A stretch of DNA of 64,000 nt from Bidens hawaiensis (GCA_021521415.1 JAIQDT010001104.1:1-64000); one strand, 5' to 3'. Counted from the first letter of the stretch, positions 11,435-23,086 are shown. Translations and numbers: made by a program. Notes: a model not told the origin generated them from the sequence alone.

Positions 11435-14400
11435 TCCTCTGCTTTAATCATGCAGGAACAGTTGAACAGGGCTGCAAACAATCTATGGGTTGTGGATAGC
11501 GGCTGTTCCCGGCACATGACGGGTAGCAAGAATTTGTTACACGAATGGAAACCTGTTCAGGGAGGAAGAGTGAGTTTTGCTGGAGAGAGTGGTGGAAGGA
11601 TTACTGGAATTGGGACGGTGACTAATGGTAAAATGACGTTAGAGAAAGTGAATTTCGTTGAAGAACTGAAGCATAATCTGCTGAGTGTATCGCAGATCTG
11701 TGACAAAGATTACACTGTGCACTTTACCAAGAATGAAGCGATCGTACTGTATCCTGGTTTCAAGATACCAGAGGATTGGATAGTAATGAAGGCTCCAAGG
11801 GAAAAGAATACGTATGTTATGGACATGAGGTCGACTGAGATGGCAACAGAAGAATCGTGTCTTCTGTCAAAAGCAACTGAATCGGAGTCCGAGTTATGGC
11901 ATCGAAGAATGGGGCATATTCATCTTCGGAAAATGAACTACATTGTCAAGAATGGGCTGGTGCTGGGTGTTCCCTTGAAAAATTTCAACTTTGAAGACCA
12001 ATGCTTATCGTGCAAAAAGGGAAAGCAACACAAGAAATCCCATCACACCAAGAAGGTTAATTCAATAGTCAGTACCCTAGACCTACTTCACATGGATCTC
12101 TTCGGTCCCGTGAATGTAAAAAGCCTAGGTGGAACATCATACTGTTTGGTGATCACTGATGATTTCTCTCGATATTCTTGGGTATATTTCCTGAAGACAA
12201 AGGATGAAACGGTTCAGATGGTAATAAATTTGATTACCAAGGTTGAGAATATTATGGGGAAAAAGGTTAAATACATCAGGAGTGACAATGGGACAGAGTT
12301 CAAAAACTATCAGATGGAGATCTTCTGCTTACAGAAAGGGATAGACCACCAGTACAGCGCCCCGTATACTCCGCAACAAAATGGGGTGGCTGAGAGGAAG
12401 AACAGAACGTTAATTGAAGGAGCCAGAACCATGCTGGCTGATTCGAAACTTCCTGTGGTGTTCTGGGCTGAAGCTGTTGCAACAGCCTGTTATATCCTTA
12501 ATAGAGTGTTAGCTGTTAAAAGATTGAATAAAACATGTTATGAACTTATGCATGGGAGAAAGCCTAACTTGAGTGGTCTCGAACCATTCGGGTCACCGTG
12601 TTCGATATTAAAGACGAACTCAAAATTTGGTGAAATAGCCGACGAAGGTATTTTAGTCGGATATGTTGTTGGGACTCCCAACAGACGAGTCTTTAATCTA
12701 TCGACCAGCAAGGTTGAGGTGGTGTGTAACACTGACATCACAAGTTACAAATCACCAATACCAAGCACGGGACCCGCTGGGGCTTTCGACTATGATAGGC
12801 TTTTTAAATCTTTTAACATGCCTTACTTGGATTGTGCAGAAGTTGATGAGAGAATAGCTACGAAGATGCTTTACGATGAGGAAGACAATTTTGTGCAAAG
12901 ACCGCTGTACGATGAATGTCAACCTTCCTCGTCAAATGATGTCGATACCCCTGCTGCCTCTACTGAAGAGGAATTCTTCAATCCATTTCACTCTCAACAA
13001 CAATCACCCATTGATGAGCTACCTTCGAACCTGGAAGACAATCTGCAAGTCAGTTCGGTTCCGACTACGAGAGTTCACAAAAATCACCCTTTGGAGAACG
13101 TGATAGGTGATCTGTCCGACGGTGTACAAACAAGACAAAGCTTGAATGAGCACACCTGTGTTTACACAAGCATTAAAGATACAGGCATCATTAACGAATG
13201 CTTGTACACCTGCTTCATCAGCCAGATTGAACCAAAGAACTATCAAATGGCTCTCAAGGACAGCTCGTGGGTTGAAGCCATGCAAGAAGAGTTAGCCCAG
13301 TTCAAGAAGATGGATGTATGGAATTTGGTTGCAAAACCGAAAAATGTGCATGCGATTGGTACAAAATGGGTTTACAAATGCAAGAGAGATGAAAAAGGGA
13401 TAATTATCAGGAACAAGGCGAGGCTGGTTGTAAAGGGTTTTAATCAGTAAGAGGGGATCGACTACAATGAAGTGTTTGCTCCTGTGGCGAGATTGGAAGT
13501 GATTCGACTGTTTTTGGCATTTGCTGCACACAAGGAGATGAAGGTGTTCCAGTTAGACGTGAAGAGTGCGTTTCTTAACGGTAAAGTCGATGAGGTTGTG
13601 TACGTTGAGCAACCTCCGGGTTTTCCTGACCCAGACTTTCCTGACCACGTGTACAAGCTAAGTAAAGCGCTTTATGGGCTACATCAGGCCCCTCGTGCTT
13701 GGTACGCAACTCTATCCGATTACTTGCTTGAGAATGAATTTGAAAGGGGAAAGATCGATAGCACATTGTTCTTTAAGAGAAAAGGAAGCGACTTTCTTCT
13801 GGTGCAAGTCTACGTGGACGACATCATCTTTGCTGCATCAAAAGTCGCCATGTGTCAGGAATTTGAAGCCGTCATGAAAAAGAGGTTTGAAATGAGTGCT
13901 ATGGGTGAACTAACTTTCTTTTTAGGACTGCAGGTTGATCAGAAGAAAGATGGGATGTTCATTCATCAGACTAAGTATGTCCATGACGTTCTCAAACGCT
14001 TCAAGATGGAGGACAGCACTCCATTTGATACTCCAGTTTGCGTCAACCATAAATTGGGTGCTGATTCAGACAGTGATGCAGATGTGGACCCCACCCAATA
14101 TCGGGCAATCATAGGTTCTTTAATGTACTTAACTGCTTCAACACCTGATATTATGTTTGCAGTTTGTCTTTGTGCTCGCTTTCAGGCAAACCCAAAGGAA
14201 TCTCACTTGAAGGGTGTGAAGAGGATATTGCGATATCTCTAAGGCAAGCCTAAGCTAGGGTTGTAGTACACGAAAGGAGGAGACTTGGAGTTAGTCGCCT
14301 ACATAGATTCTGATTATGGAGGATGCAATCAGAATCGGAAGTCAACAACAGGTGGATGTCAGTTTCTTGGAGGCAGATTAGTGTCATGGCAGTGCAAGAA

Positions 14401-14758
14401 GCAGACCTCAGTTGCCATTTCAACCTGTGAAGCAGAATACATGGCAGCATCGAACTGCTGCTCCCAGGTTCTTTGGATACAACAGCAATTGCGCGATTAT
14501 GGTCTGAATTTCACTCATACTCTTATTTGCATAGATAACACTGCTGCTATCTCAGTAACTAACAATCCCGTAAAACATAGCAAAACTAAACACATTGACA
14601 TCCGTCATCATTTTATACGGGATTGTGCTGAGAAGAAATTGATTGTGCCCGAAAAGGTTGATACGTTAGATAATTTCGCTGATTTGTTTACTAAAGCGTT
14701 TGACAAAACTCGTTTTCAAAACCTTGTTGAGCTAAATGGGATGATCAATCCCGAGTAA
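11435..14758 (+). pseudogene. pol: pol of the Sirevirus-type element (protease, integrase, reverse transcriptase, RNase H)
   Basis: Domains in order: aspartic protease (NLWVVDSGCSRHMTG, near 11475); pre-integrase and HHCC (LWHRRMGHIH ... CLSCKKGK); integrase core with LLHMDLFGP, RSDNGTEF and NGVAERKN (12080-12400); reverse transcriptase with the [11 protein letters not shown] active site near 13805; and RNase H (YIDSDYGG, STCEAEYMAAS, KHIDIRHHF) to the stop at 14756-14758. The first ATG after the Gag stop is at 11450, in the same frame as gag. Three in-frame stops break it: TAA 13448-13450 before the RT block [12 protein letters not shown] 14240-14242, and TAG 14264-14266 between RT and RNase H. 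The last replaces what is usually a Trp. This copy should not make active Pol. Confidence 0.9.
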
Positions 14759-14772
14759 TCGTGCTTTTCGTC

Positions 14773-14778
<6 letters not shown>

Positions 14779-14816
<38 letters not shown>
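14779..14816 (+). repeat. 38-nt uninterrupted A tract after the pol stop
   Basis: Thirty-eight consecutive A residues start 21 bases after the pol stop codon. No polyadenylation signal is obvious just upstream. The position is unusual for a simple repeat and resembles a fossil poly(A) tail. Confidence 0.85.
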
Positions 14817-14819
<3 letters not shown>

Positions 14820-14855
14820 CACTATCGCTTAGAATTATGTCGGTTGCCTCAGTTT

Positions 14856-15093
14856 GAAGGACATATCTTCGGATATGTTTGGTCCTCATTTCTACTTGTA
14901 GAATATGAGGATAGCCATTAACCAGATGACTGAAAGTGACCGGGGCGGTTTATGATGTGTTTTTATTCTTTCGCTGAAAATTAGTCGTTCATACTTAGTT
15001 AGAAGGACACATACTCGTATGTGGTCGGTCCAGTTGATCCATTGGATCTTCAGGATAGCCGTTTACCTGAAGACTTCGACTTGATCGGGGCGA
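14856..15093 (+). other. Duplicated RNA-hairpin module
   Basis: Two diverged modules, about 146 bases apart, share an order of elements. Each has a hairpin bounded by GGAC and GTCC, then further hairpins, then GGATAGCC, and finally CGGGGCG. The first hairpin of module 1 (14859-14885) has ACATATC paired with GATATGT around a TTCG loop closed by C-G, a classic stable tetraloop. In module 2 (15005-15031) CACATA pairs with TATGTG. Module 1 continues with a CCTCAT/ATGAGG stem (14884-14910). Module 2 continues with GATCC/GGATC (15036-15048) and CTTCAGG/CCTGAAG (15048-15072). Stems are kept while their sequence differs between modules, which suggests selected RNA structure. Confidence 0.55.
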
Positions 15094-16112
15094 TAGAAGT
15101 TAAAATTTTTTTTGGGAGATGAAATTATTTTTTAAGTCTACTACTTCGTAAGAAGTTCCTTTACTATGTTTAACAGAAAATTGATCCAACCTTGGAAAGT
15201 GATAGATATACTGATTCTGTGTGCTTAACTAGTGAAGTTATTAGGCCTAAAAGACTTTAGAAAAGTCATTGTATGTCATGGTAGCTTTTTATGGTGCGTA
15301 AAAGTAGAAGTGATACTAACTAAATCTCCTCGATTTTACGTGGAAACTCCTTAAGAGTTGTGCATGTCTCCATATATATCTTTCCGAATGATAGGCAGAA
15401 AAGCGATTACCCAGTCATACACGAGCCCGTGAGTGTTCTGATTCCCGTGAAGTTAGCGTGTCAAGAAACTGCAGTGATCCAGATTCGGGACTTGCAGTTG
15501 TTTACGACTCTGAAACTGTGTAAATACTTAAAAAAAAAAAAAGTGTTACTGAGACATTCTAGAGCTTATAAGGTTAATACTTCTCAATCAAGATGTGAGA
15601 AAGAGAACGGGAAGAAGAGTCTAAAGATCAAAGAGTACTTACTATTTAATCAGACACTACGGGTCGAGGTCAACTCGGGGTGACTTGGGGAAAGCCAAAT
15701 ACGCTTTGAGAATAGATAGGAGACATCACAATCTCTGAGGTGTTGCCCATTTAAGTTTTGAGCGTAATTCAACCTAACCCGTATCACAGAAGCAATGAAA
15801 ACCATTCTAAGTTATTTACCTGCTTACAACCTGTTTCTTTATGTCATAATACAGCTGAACATGGATCTGTGTGACAGTCACTTAATTAGTATGATTCCTG
15901 TTCGGATCTTTTCTAAAACATGGTAGTCCCTTTCGAGACTGAAATTTGATCCCGTGTACTTTATTTTTAAAATTTTATTCTACTTATGTAGTTGTATGAT
16001 TTTATGCCTGGTTACTTGGTCTTGATCGTATCATTTAACTCTTTAAAGGATGTTTTAAAACTTAATTGCAAATTGTTCAAATTATAGGGGTTTGTTGTGT
16101 AAATTTTCATAT

Positions 16113-16830
16113 CAGCGAAGTTATCCATAACTTCGCCTGCAATAGGCGAAGTTATCCATAACTTCGCCTGTATAATCTTGACCCTATATAAAGATATATT
16201 TTTTTTGGTCAAACGAATTATTATTTTTCAAAACAACCAGCGAACTTATATCCCAGTAACCCTAAGCGAAGATATCTCGATCAATCTGTGTTTTCATTCT
16301 CAGTTTCTAATCCGAGTTGTAGGTGTGTAGTGTCGATAGTATCGTATAATCACTGTCATTGACGTTAATCAACGGGTCGTTTCGACCCGATTCGCGACCC
16401 CGTTTAGTCGAAACCTCAACACCCGATTTTCAAACCTGTTATTACGTGGTCGTAATCAACTTGATCGTCTAGATCGTCTTAAAAACATGTTTTACGAGAT
16501 CCGCAATCTCCAAATTGACCGAAATCACTTCGTATTGAACGTCTAAATGTTGCCGATTCATATTCAGGCGAACTTACGGTTTAGGCGAAGTTATTCTTAA
16601 CTTCGCCTGAGGTTTAACTTCGCCTGATAATTAATTATGTAACAGTATATGAGGCGAAGTTGTGGTTAGGCGAAGTTATCATTAACTTCGCCTTGCCCTT
16701 TTTATTTAACATTTATTACGCGAAGTTCAAGTTGAGGCGAAGTTGTTCCCAACTTCGCCCCACCTCTAACTTCGCCTATACAGAATAAATCATAACTTCG
16801 CTCATGGTAACAGGCGAACTTGTGATTTGC
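16113..16830 (+). repeat. Palindrome array upstream of the env-like region
   Basis: Roughly fifteen copies of GCGAAGTT or AACTTCGC plus several GCGAACTT/GCGAAGAT variants lie here on both strands. Two perfect palindromes at 16115-16136 and 16146-16167 each consist of GCGAAGTTAT, two C residues and the reverse complement. The array ends about 40 bases before the env-like start codon, so it sits where a promoter or RNA signal for that region would be. Confidence 0.85.
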
Positions 16831-16869
16831 CTTGACGTTTCTCTAACTTAGACTGTTTGTGTTGCGGAA

Positions 16870-19838
16870 ATGGCAGCTGTAGCTGGAGCAGGTGGTGCAG
16901 GTGGTGATGAAGGTGGAGATAACCATCGACAGTTTTTCCCGGGGCATAACATGTACATCACATTGGACCCGGATGCGAGCGGTGTTGATGATTTCCTCGA
17001 GATCATCACATTTCTACTCCGCTCGGGTATCTTCCACGCTATTACTACAACACTGCCTCTCTCATTGCCAAACATAGAAGATTTCTGGCAGACAGTGGAA
17101 TATGACTGTCGAGTCGGCCCCCCGGTTATGCGTGCAACGGTTAACAATCAGATTGTACAGTTCTCGTCTGAACAGATTAGGGCGGCTTTACAGTTTGGGG
17201 ATGAAACGAGAGACGATCCTACAGACTTTGTGGCTCCATTCAGAGATGGTGCGTTTCTGAGGATGGGATATTCTGGTCCTTTGGGGGATACTCAGAGACG
17301 CAAGGGGTTCTTGCTAGACCAGTGGCGCTTTCTCATGCATGTGATGATAGTCTGCATGTCAGGGAGAAAGGCTGGTACAGATGGAATGGGTGCGACCATG
17401 CAGTCGGCGATGACTGCACTGACTTACAATAAGCGTTACAGCTTTAGTCAGATGGTATTTTACGAGATAGATCGTCAAAGACGAGCGGTGGCGCGTGAGA
17501 GATTCTGATGTATCCAAGATTCCTACAAATGATCTTGAATCACGTCGCTCCCACGTTACCTCAGCGCCGCCCAATTAGATATGTGGAAAGTGTCAGCAAG
17601 AGGATCTTCGCTCAGTGCAGATCATCGAGTGCAAGAAGCAAACCTGAGCTCCGTCCTCGACATACTCCATTATTCGGGTACTTGATCAACCCAGAGTATG
17701 TTCCAGCTCGTGGGGACGAGTTTCGGGATCCTCAACCACAACAGGCTGGAGCACCTCAACCACCACCTGAGGTACAACAAGCTTTACCTGCTGCTCCTGT
17801 TGTGGCACCGGAGGAAAATGTAGACCTTGAAGCTGCGTTTGGCGGTCAAGGATTTTTTGATATGGATCGTGTTGACCCTGAGGAAGAGGTACAGGTCTCG
17901 GTAGCCCGGGTTTCTAGTGTGGATGTTTCTAGGGTAGCTACGACTGAGGCTGATTCTGATTCTTCAGATGATGATGTGGCTGAAGCTAGACGGATTTTGG
18001 TTACACAAGAAAGGATTCATGGGAAGAGGAAGAGAGACAACGATGACAGTGAGTCGGATTTTGAGGAAGATTTACATCAGTTGGTCCATAGATCGAGAAG
18101 GGAACGGGCAGGTGCAGGTTCGGGAGCTGGTGAGAGCTCAAGGGTGGTTCGTTTCACTCCACCCGCACTGTCTGGTATGACTATAGTCCCAAAACCATTG
18201 CAAGTTACAGGGCCAATCGCCACGGATGTTCCCGTGGTGACTACCTCATCTTCCTTCGGCATCCCACCCACTACATTCCAACTCTCGACTCCGGAGATTG
18301 TATCTTTGCCACCTCCAACTCTTACTCCAACGGAGATCGTGGCAAGATTTATTGAGTCGACAGTTGTAGCTACTGCAGGGTTGTCAGTTACGATACCACA
18401 TGCGGTTACGTTTACGCCTACTTCTGAGGTCTCGGTTACATTGGAAATCCCTCCTCAGTACACTCAAGATATATCACATCTGAGGTTTGATTTCGATGCA
18501 ACCTTATCCGACTCGGAACGAATAGCAGCGCTTGAAAGGGTCATGGCAGAACAATCAAGGGTAAATCTTATCCAGACCCATGCTATTCAGCGCCTCGTTG
18601 CAGAGAATCAGATACAGTCGTCCCTGCTAATCGAACATGGAAAAATAATTGATGCTTTGAAACAGTTCTTGGCATCTCAGGGGGAGACGGGCTGTAAGGG
18701 TGATGAGCTGAGGACGAAGAAGCGTAATGATCGAGACGATGATCCCAATGCATCGAAAGGTGCATGTGGAGAGTTGCCAAGAACTGAACAAGCTCTTGGG
18801 ACTTCCACATCTCAGGGGGAGTCAACGAGTGTAGCTGGCGGTTCAGGGGGTGATGATGTGGTGGTTGTGGATGCTGAGGAGGTGTTAGATGATGTTATAG
18901 GTGATGAGGATGTGTTACCGATGGAGGAGATAGAGAAGATAGGGGCTGAGATTGACATTGATAGTGAGATTGAAGAAGGAGAGATTGTGGAGGAGAACGT
19001 TGAGCACGAGATTTCGGAAGTTGATAAGGCAGATATGGGTCAAGATATGGGAAGCGATGAGACGGAATGGGAGGAGCAGCCAAGATGGAAAGAAGGCTAC
19101 GCTCAGTGGTTCGTAAAGACTAAGAAACCGGCGGTCCCTACTATGTTCAAGAAAAGTTACAACATCAGGGGTTATGCTGAATCGAAAAGGGGATTATATG
19201 CTGGTTATATGATGAGCAGTTGAGGCTCTTTGTGATTAAAAGGTATGATGGGGTTCAGTACTTCAAGAGACTGTTGAGATCGTTGAATACGTTGTCTGAG
19301 TGTGAAGTGAAGGACTTAGCCAGGTTGGGGTTGATAAACAGGAGTGATGATAACATGGCTAGGGTCATTGGAAAGATTGTTTGGAAGGAAAGTATAAAGG
19401 AGAAAAAGTTCGAGCTGTTGAAACCACAGAAAGGAAAACTTATTGAAGATAAAGATAGAGGGATGAGAGCAGATGGCAAGCCTTGGATGATCATGAAGTA
19501 TAAGCCGATCCGGTGTTTAAAAGAAGTGCCGATGAAACAAATGCCCAAGGATGTGCTCAAGGATCTGAAGTGGTGGTATGTTGATTGTGAAACAGCTGAA
19601 GCAGTAATGGAGAATGAAGATGAACAAGAGCTGCTGAGAGTGTATGATCCAATGCACTTGGTGAATTTGTCTCAAGCTGATCTGCAGGTGATGAACGAGA
19701 AGAAAATATTTTATATTCCTGCTTGGAAAGAAGAAGCGAAGAAATATCAAAGAGTTGTTTCGGTTTGTGTACGAGAAGGAGTTCATGCTTGAAGATGAAA
19801 GATACAAGATTGTTGAAGATTACAAGACCCGTGCTTGA
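16870..19838 (+). pseudogene. Envelope-like region of the Sirevirus-type element
   Basis: Some Sireviruses carry an env-like ORF of unknown function after pol; a role in cell entry has never been shown in plants. The ATG at 16870 opens a 212-codon frame with an Ala/Gly-rich start and a globular domain (YITLDPDASGVDDFLEI ... RRKGFLLDQWRFLMHVM). A frameshift at 17506-17508 leads to the second part, whose first visible block is MYPRFLQMILNHVAPTLP. Long acidic and Ser/Pro-rich stretches follow, then a probable coiled coil near 18510-18670. Further frameshifts lie near 19210 and 19750, and the last frame ends at 19838. The total is about 970 codons. I see no signal peptide or clear membrane segment, so 'envelope' refers only to position and family. 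Similar proteins are common in composite genomes (memory). Confidence 0.72.
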
Positions 19839-19862
19839 AGATAGAGATATGAAGCTACTGCC

Positions 19863-19873
19863 AAGGGGGAGTC
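19863..19873 (+). promoter_or_regulatory. Polypurine tract
   Basis: AAGGGGGAGTC directly precedes the 3' LTR and would prime plus-strand synthesis. The non-coding element at 55901-58218 has nearly the same tract in duplicate. Confidence 0.88.
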
Positions 19874-20285
19874 TGTTGGTACATGATGTCAGTAGTTCAG
19901 TGTCTAGTGTCTGTAATCGAGTTAGTTGGATTTGTATTTTGTATTAAGCGAAGTTAGCTCACAAGTTCGCTGATATAGGCGAACTTGTGGAATAAGCGAA
20001 GTTAGGGACAACTTCGCCTAAACATGTTATGCGAAGTTGTCGACTGTTAAATAGCCTAAGTTACGGCAGAGTTTTAAGTTTTAGTTTTCACAAGTTATTC
20101 AGTTTGTGTAATCGGTGATCAGTGAATCACGTGTTTCCAGTTGCAATACAACGTGTCTTTGTTTATTATAACGTGTGTTTGATCGTGTTAACGTGTATCG
20201 TCTTCTACGCTCGTAACGTCTTACGTAGGGATTCCGCACCTACGTAGAACGAGATATTCCGTGTAGATCCGGCTGGGAACCTACA
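19874..20285 (+). repeat. 3' LTR of the Sirevirus-type element
   Basis: 412 bp, the same ends and motif content as the 5' LTR, followed by the target duplication GGAAT (20286-20290). Confidence 0.93.
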
Positions 20286-21920
20286 GGAATTTTCAAACCT
20301 GTTCATAAACCAGATTTTGTTCACATACAACATCACAGTCTCTATGCTGCCCTCTTTGCAAAAACAAACCCGACGAGTTTCAAAATTGCGTCTACTCAAC
20401 GGGAATGGGTTCTGGCCATGCGGAAAGAAATTAGTGCTCTCCATCAAAACAACACTTGGACCCTTGTCCCGAGACCAGCAAACACTAATATTGTTGGCTC
20501 GAAATGGATTTTTCGTACTAAGTATCTATCGGATGGCACAATTGATAGGCACAAGGCTCGTCTGGTTGCTCAAAGGTTCACTCAAGTTCCAGGTCTTGAC
20601 TACTCACAAACGTTCAGTCCGGTGGTTAAAGCTTCTACTGTCCGTATTGTTTTATCATTGGTTGTAATAAATGGATGGAAACTTCAACAAATCGATGTCA
20701 ATAACGCATTTTTACATGGTGCTCTTCAAGAAAAAGTGTACATGGAAAAACCGCCTGGGTTCATTGATCCACAGTTTCCAAATCATGTTTGTCGTCTCAA
20801 CAAAGCCTTATATGGCCTAAAACAAGCGCCTCGGGCCTGGTTTCAACGTCTCAGTACGTTCCTCATTCAGAATGGATTTTCATGCAGTCGTGCTGATCCA
20901 TCTCTATTTATTTTCAAGAAAGATTCATGCATCATCTATTTATTGGCATATGTAGACGATTTAATTATCACTGGCAACCGGGAAAATATTATATCCTCTT
21001 TCATCAATAAACTCAACTCCGAGTTTGCTACAAAATACTTGGGAAAATTAAGTTACTTTCTTGGTCTCGAAGTAAGTCACTCACAAGGTCAACTATTTCT
21101 CAGTCAATCAAAATATGCTAGCGACATCTTAGAACGGGCTAATATGTTACATGCCAAACCGGTGGCCACTCCCCTTGCGGCCAACATTGTTTTTACTTCC
21201 ACAGGAGAGACGTTTGGAGATCCCACCTTATACAGGTCCTTGGTTGGCGCTCTCCAATATCTAACTATCACTCGTCCCGATATCTCCTATGCCGTAAATC
21301 AAGTAAGTCAGTTTCTGCAAAATCCTACCACTGAACACTATCAACATGTCAAACGCATACTCAGATATGTTAAAGGTACCATTGATTTTGGGATCACCTT
21401 TCTCCACGCAACTCCATCCAACATTCTTGGATATTCAAATGCTGACTGGGCTCGTTGTATTGAAACACGTTGATCAACCTACGGATACTCTATCTTTCTT
21501 GGGGGAAACCTTGTTTCATGGAGTGCCAAGAAACAACCGAGTGTAGCTCGCTCAAGTTGTGAATCCGAGTATCGCGCTATTGCTAATACCGTTGCTGAAA
21601 TTGTTTGGGTCACTCATCTTCTTAGGGAATTGCACGCGCTTCCACCAGATCGCCCCACCCTACTGTGTGACAATCAAAGTGCCATATTTTTAAGTCAAAA
21701 TCCCATTGCTCATAAACGTGCTAAGCATATAAACATCGATTACCACTTCATTCGAGAACTTGTCTCCTCAGGTAAGTTACACACAAAGTTTGTTCCTACC
21801 AAGCTCCAAGTGGCTGATATTTTTACGAAGAGTCTCCCAAGACCTCAGTTTGAACTCTTCCGAGACATGCTTTGCCTTGGGTCACCACTATCTCGCTTGC
21901 GGGGGGATATTAAATCATAA
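20286..21920 (+). pseudogene. Copia reverse transcriptase and RNase H of the old element
   Basis: This is the continuation of the 6592-7943 polyprotein. The RT part contains KARLVAQRFTQ, KPPGFIDPQFPNHVCRLNKA and the active-site block LLAYVDDLIITG. RNase H follows with YSNADWARC, SSCESEYRAIA and KHINIDYHF, ending at 21918-21920. One in-frame TGA at 21471-21473 interrupts RNase H between its first two blocks. The frame is otherwise intact from 20286, and it is the same frame that was open before the Sirevirus insertion. Confidence 0.9.
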
Positions 21921-22066
21921 TTAATATAGAATTACTTAATGGGTTAGGTTTGTATTTTATGTAATTGTCTTATACTCAAGTGTAACTTATCATTCTATTT
22001 ATACCATGTGTATCCTCACTTTGAGGATCATCAATTCATTCATAGCATGGAATGAAATCGTTAACA
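21908..22066 (+). repeat. Short 3' LTR of the old copia element
   Basis: A run of six G residues (21901-21906) acts as the polypurine tract. The LTR appears to start TATTAA (decayed from TGTTAA) and end TTAACA, giving six-base inverted ends and a length of about 159 bp. It contains a TATTTATA box-like element near 21997. No matching 5' LTR exists because the element is 5' truncated. Confidence 0.55.
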
Positions 22067-22354
22067 TTAGGCATTATATATGGATGTTACTATTTCTCTC
22101 TAACTTTTATTTGCTTGAGGATAATTGATATCTCGAACGAATTAAGAACGCATACTCACTTGAATGTAATTGCATAAATGAATAAGAAAGTAGGTAGCAA
22201 ACTGATAGATTGCGAATAAAAACAAAAAAAATGACACGGTTATTATATAGCCATTGTTTTCCGGTAAATGTCACTAACTCATAGAGAACATGCAGGTCAT
22301 GCAACTGTCTATATAGGCCGCGTAATTTAACTCATGAACTATACCTAAGATACG

Positions 22355-23022
22355 CAGTGGCGGATCTAGGAATTATTTTCAGTGGGTTAACTATTTTTAA
22401 ATACTTCAATTCATAAGATTGGACATAAAATTTTTGGGTCGGGTCGGGCAGGGCCGACTCAAAACCTTTCTGAAACCTAAAACATGTTCTAGAACCGGGG
22501 CCTTTTCTTTAAAAATAAAAACAATATTTCGTTCCGAAAACTAGGATTACGGTGAAGTTAACTTGGTTTAATCAGCTATGTCCTTAGTATAAGAAGCCAA
22601 ATTTTGTATCATACTCAATGAACGAAATATACAATTATACAAGTATGTTTAAAGGAACCTTGATAAACTCAACAAGGTGCTAAAACAAACTATACACGCA
22701 CCAAACTAACAAGTGAATTATATGATTTATATCACCTCTTTTGGATAGAACATGTTCCACCTAAAAAAAATATATACCAAAACATTCTTTCTTAAGGGTT
22801 GAGGGTATACAAATTAAATGAATTCCAACCTCTTGAGGCTGCATGCATTCACAAAGAAGGGCTAGTTGATGAGGCTCAAAGCTTGTGAAAAAATGAAAAA
22901 CTAAGGGGGAGGAGTGGTTTCATTTCCATCACCCACCACACCCAATGGTGGTGTGTCACCTCACCCTATCATATTTCATCACTAGTGATGGAATTTAGTG
23001 GGGGTGGTGATAGTGTGATGGG

Positions 23023-23086
<64 letters not shown>

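Larger units (their letters stand above)
14759..16869 (+). other. Non-coding spacer between pol and the env-like region
   Basis: About 2.1 kb lacks a credible gene; the 107-codon ORF at 15360-15683 has no recognisable features. The spacer holds an A tract (14779-14816), a duplicated hairpin module (14856-15093) and the largest palindrome array (16113-16830). It could carry the signals for expressing the downstream region, by analogy with Sireviruses whose env-like gene is expressed separately or by read-through. Confidence 0.7.
7944..20285 (+). mobile_element. Young Sirevirus-type copia element, 12.3 kb, with an env-like region
   Basis: The element has identical-length 412-bp LTRs (7944-8355 and 19874-20285) and a 5-bp target duplication GGAAT at 7939-7943 and 20286-20290. 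It has an initiator-Met primer site, a single-frame gag-pol region, about 5 kb of extra sequence between pol and the 3' LTR with an env-like coding region, and a polypurine tract. The length, long coiled-coil Gag and env-like region after pol fit the Sirevirus (Maximus) lineage. The LTRs differ at four positions by my count, about 1 percent, which implies a recent insertion. Despite that youth, gag-pol carries five in-frame stops and the env-like region three frameshifts, so this copy probably moved with help or decayed quickly. Confidence 0.9.
6592..22066 (+). mobile_element. Old 5'-truncated copia element, split by the Sirevirus-type insertion
   Basis: Copia coding sequence starts abruptly at about 6592 inside the region just before integrase, so the 5' LTR, gag and protease are missing. 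It runs to 7943, is interrupted by the element at 7944-20285 plus one copy of GGAAT, and resumes in the same reading frame from 20286/20291 to 21920. Coding continuity across the insertion (KAGI before, FKPVHKPDF after, a typical copia linker) proves the nesting. A short 3' LTR follows. Confidence 0.85.

Noticed and set aside
14779..14816. A tract as the tail of a non-LTR insertion
   Set aside because: No target duplication flanks it, and it sits directly after the pol stop with no foreign sequence in between.
15360..15683. 107-codon ORF in the pol/env spacer
   Set aside because: It has no motif, low complexity near its middle and no relation to neighbours; probably chance.
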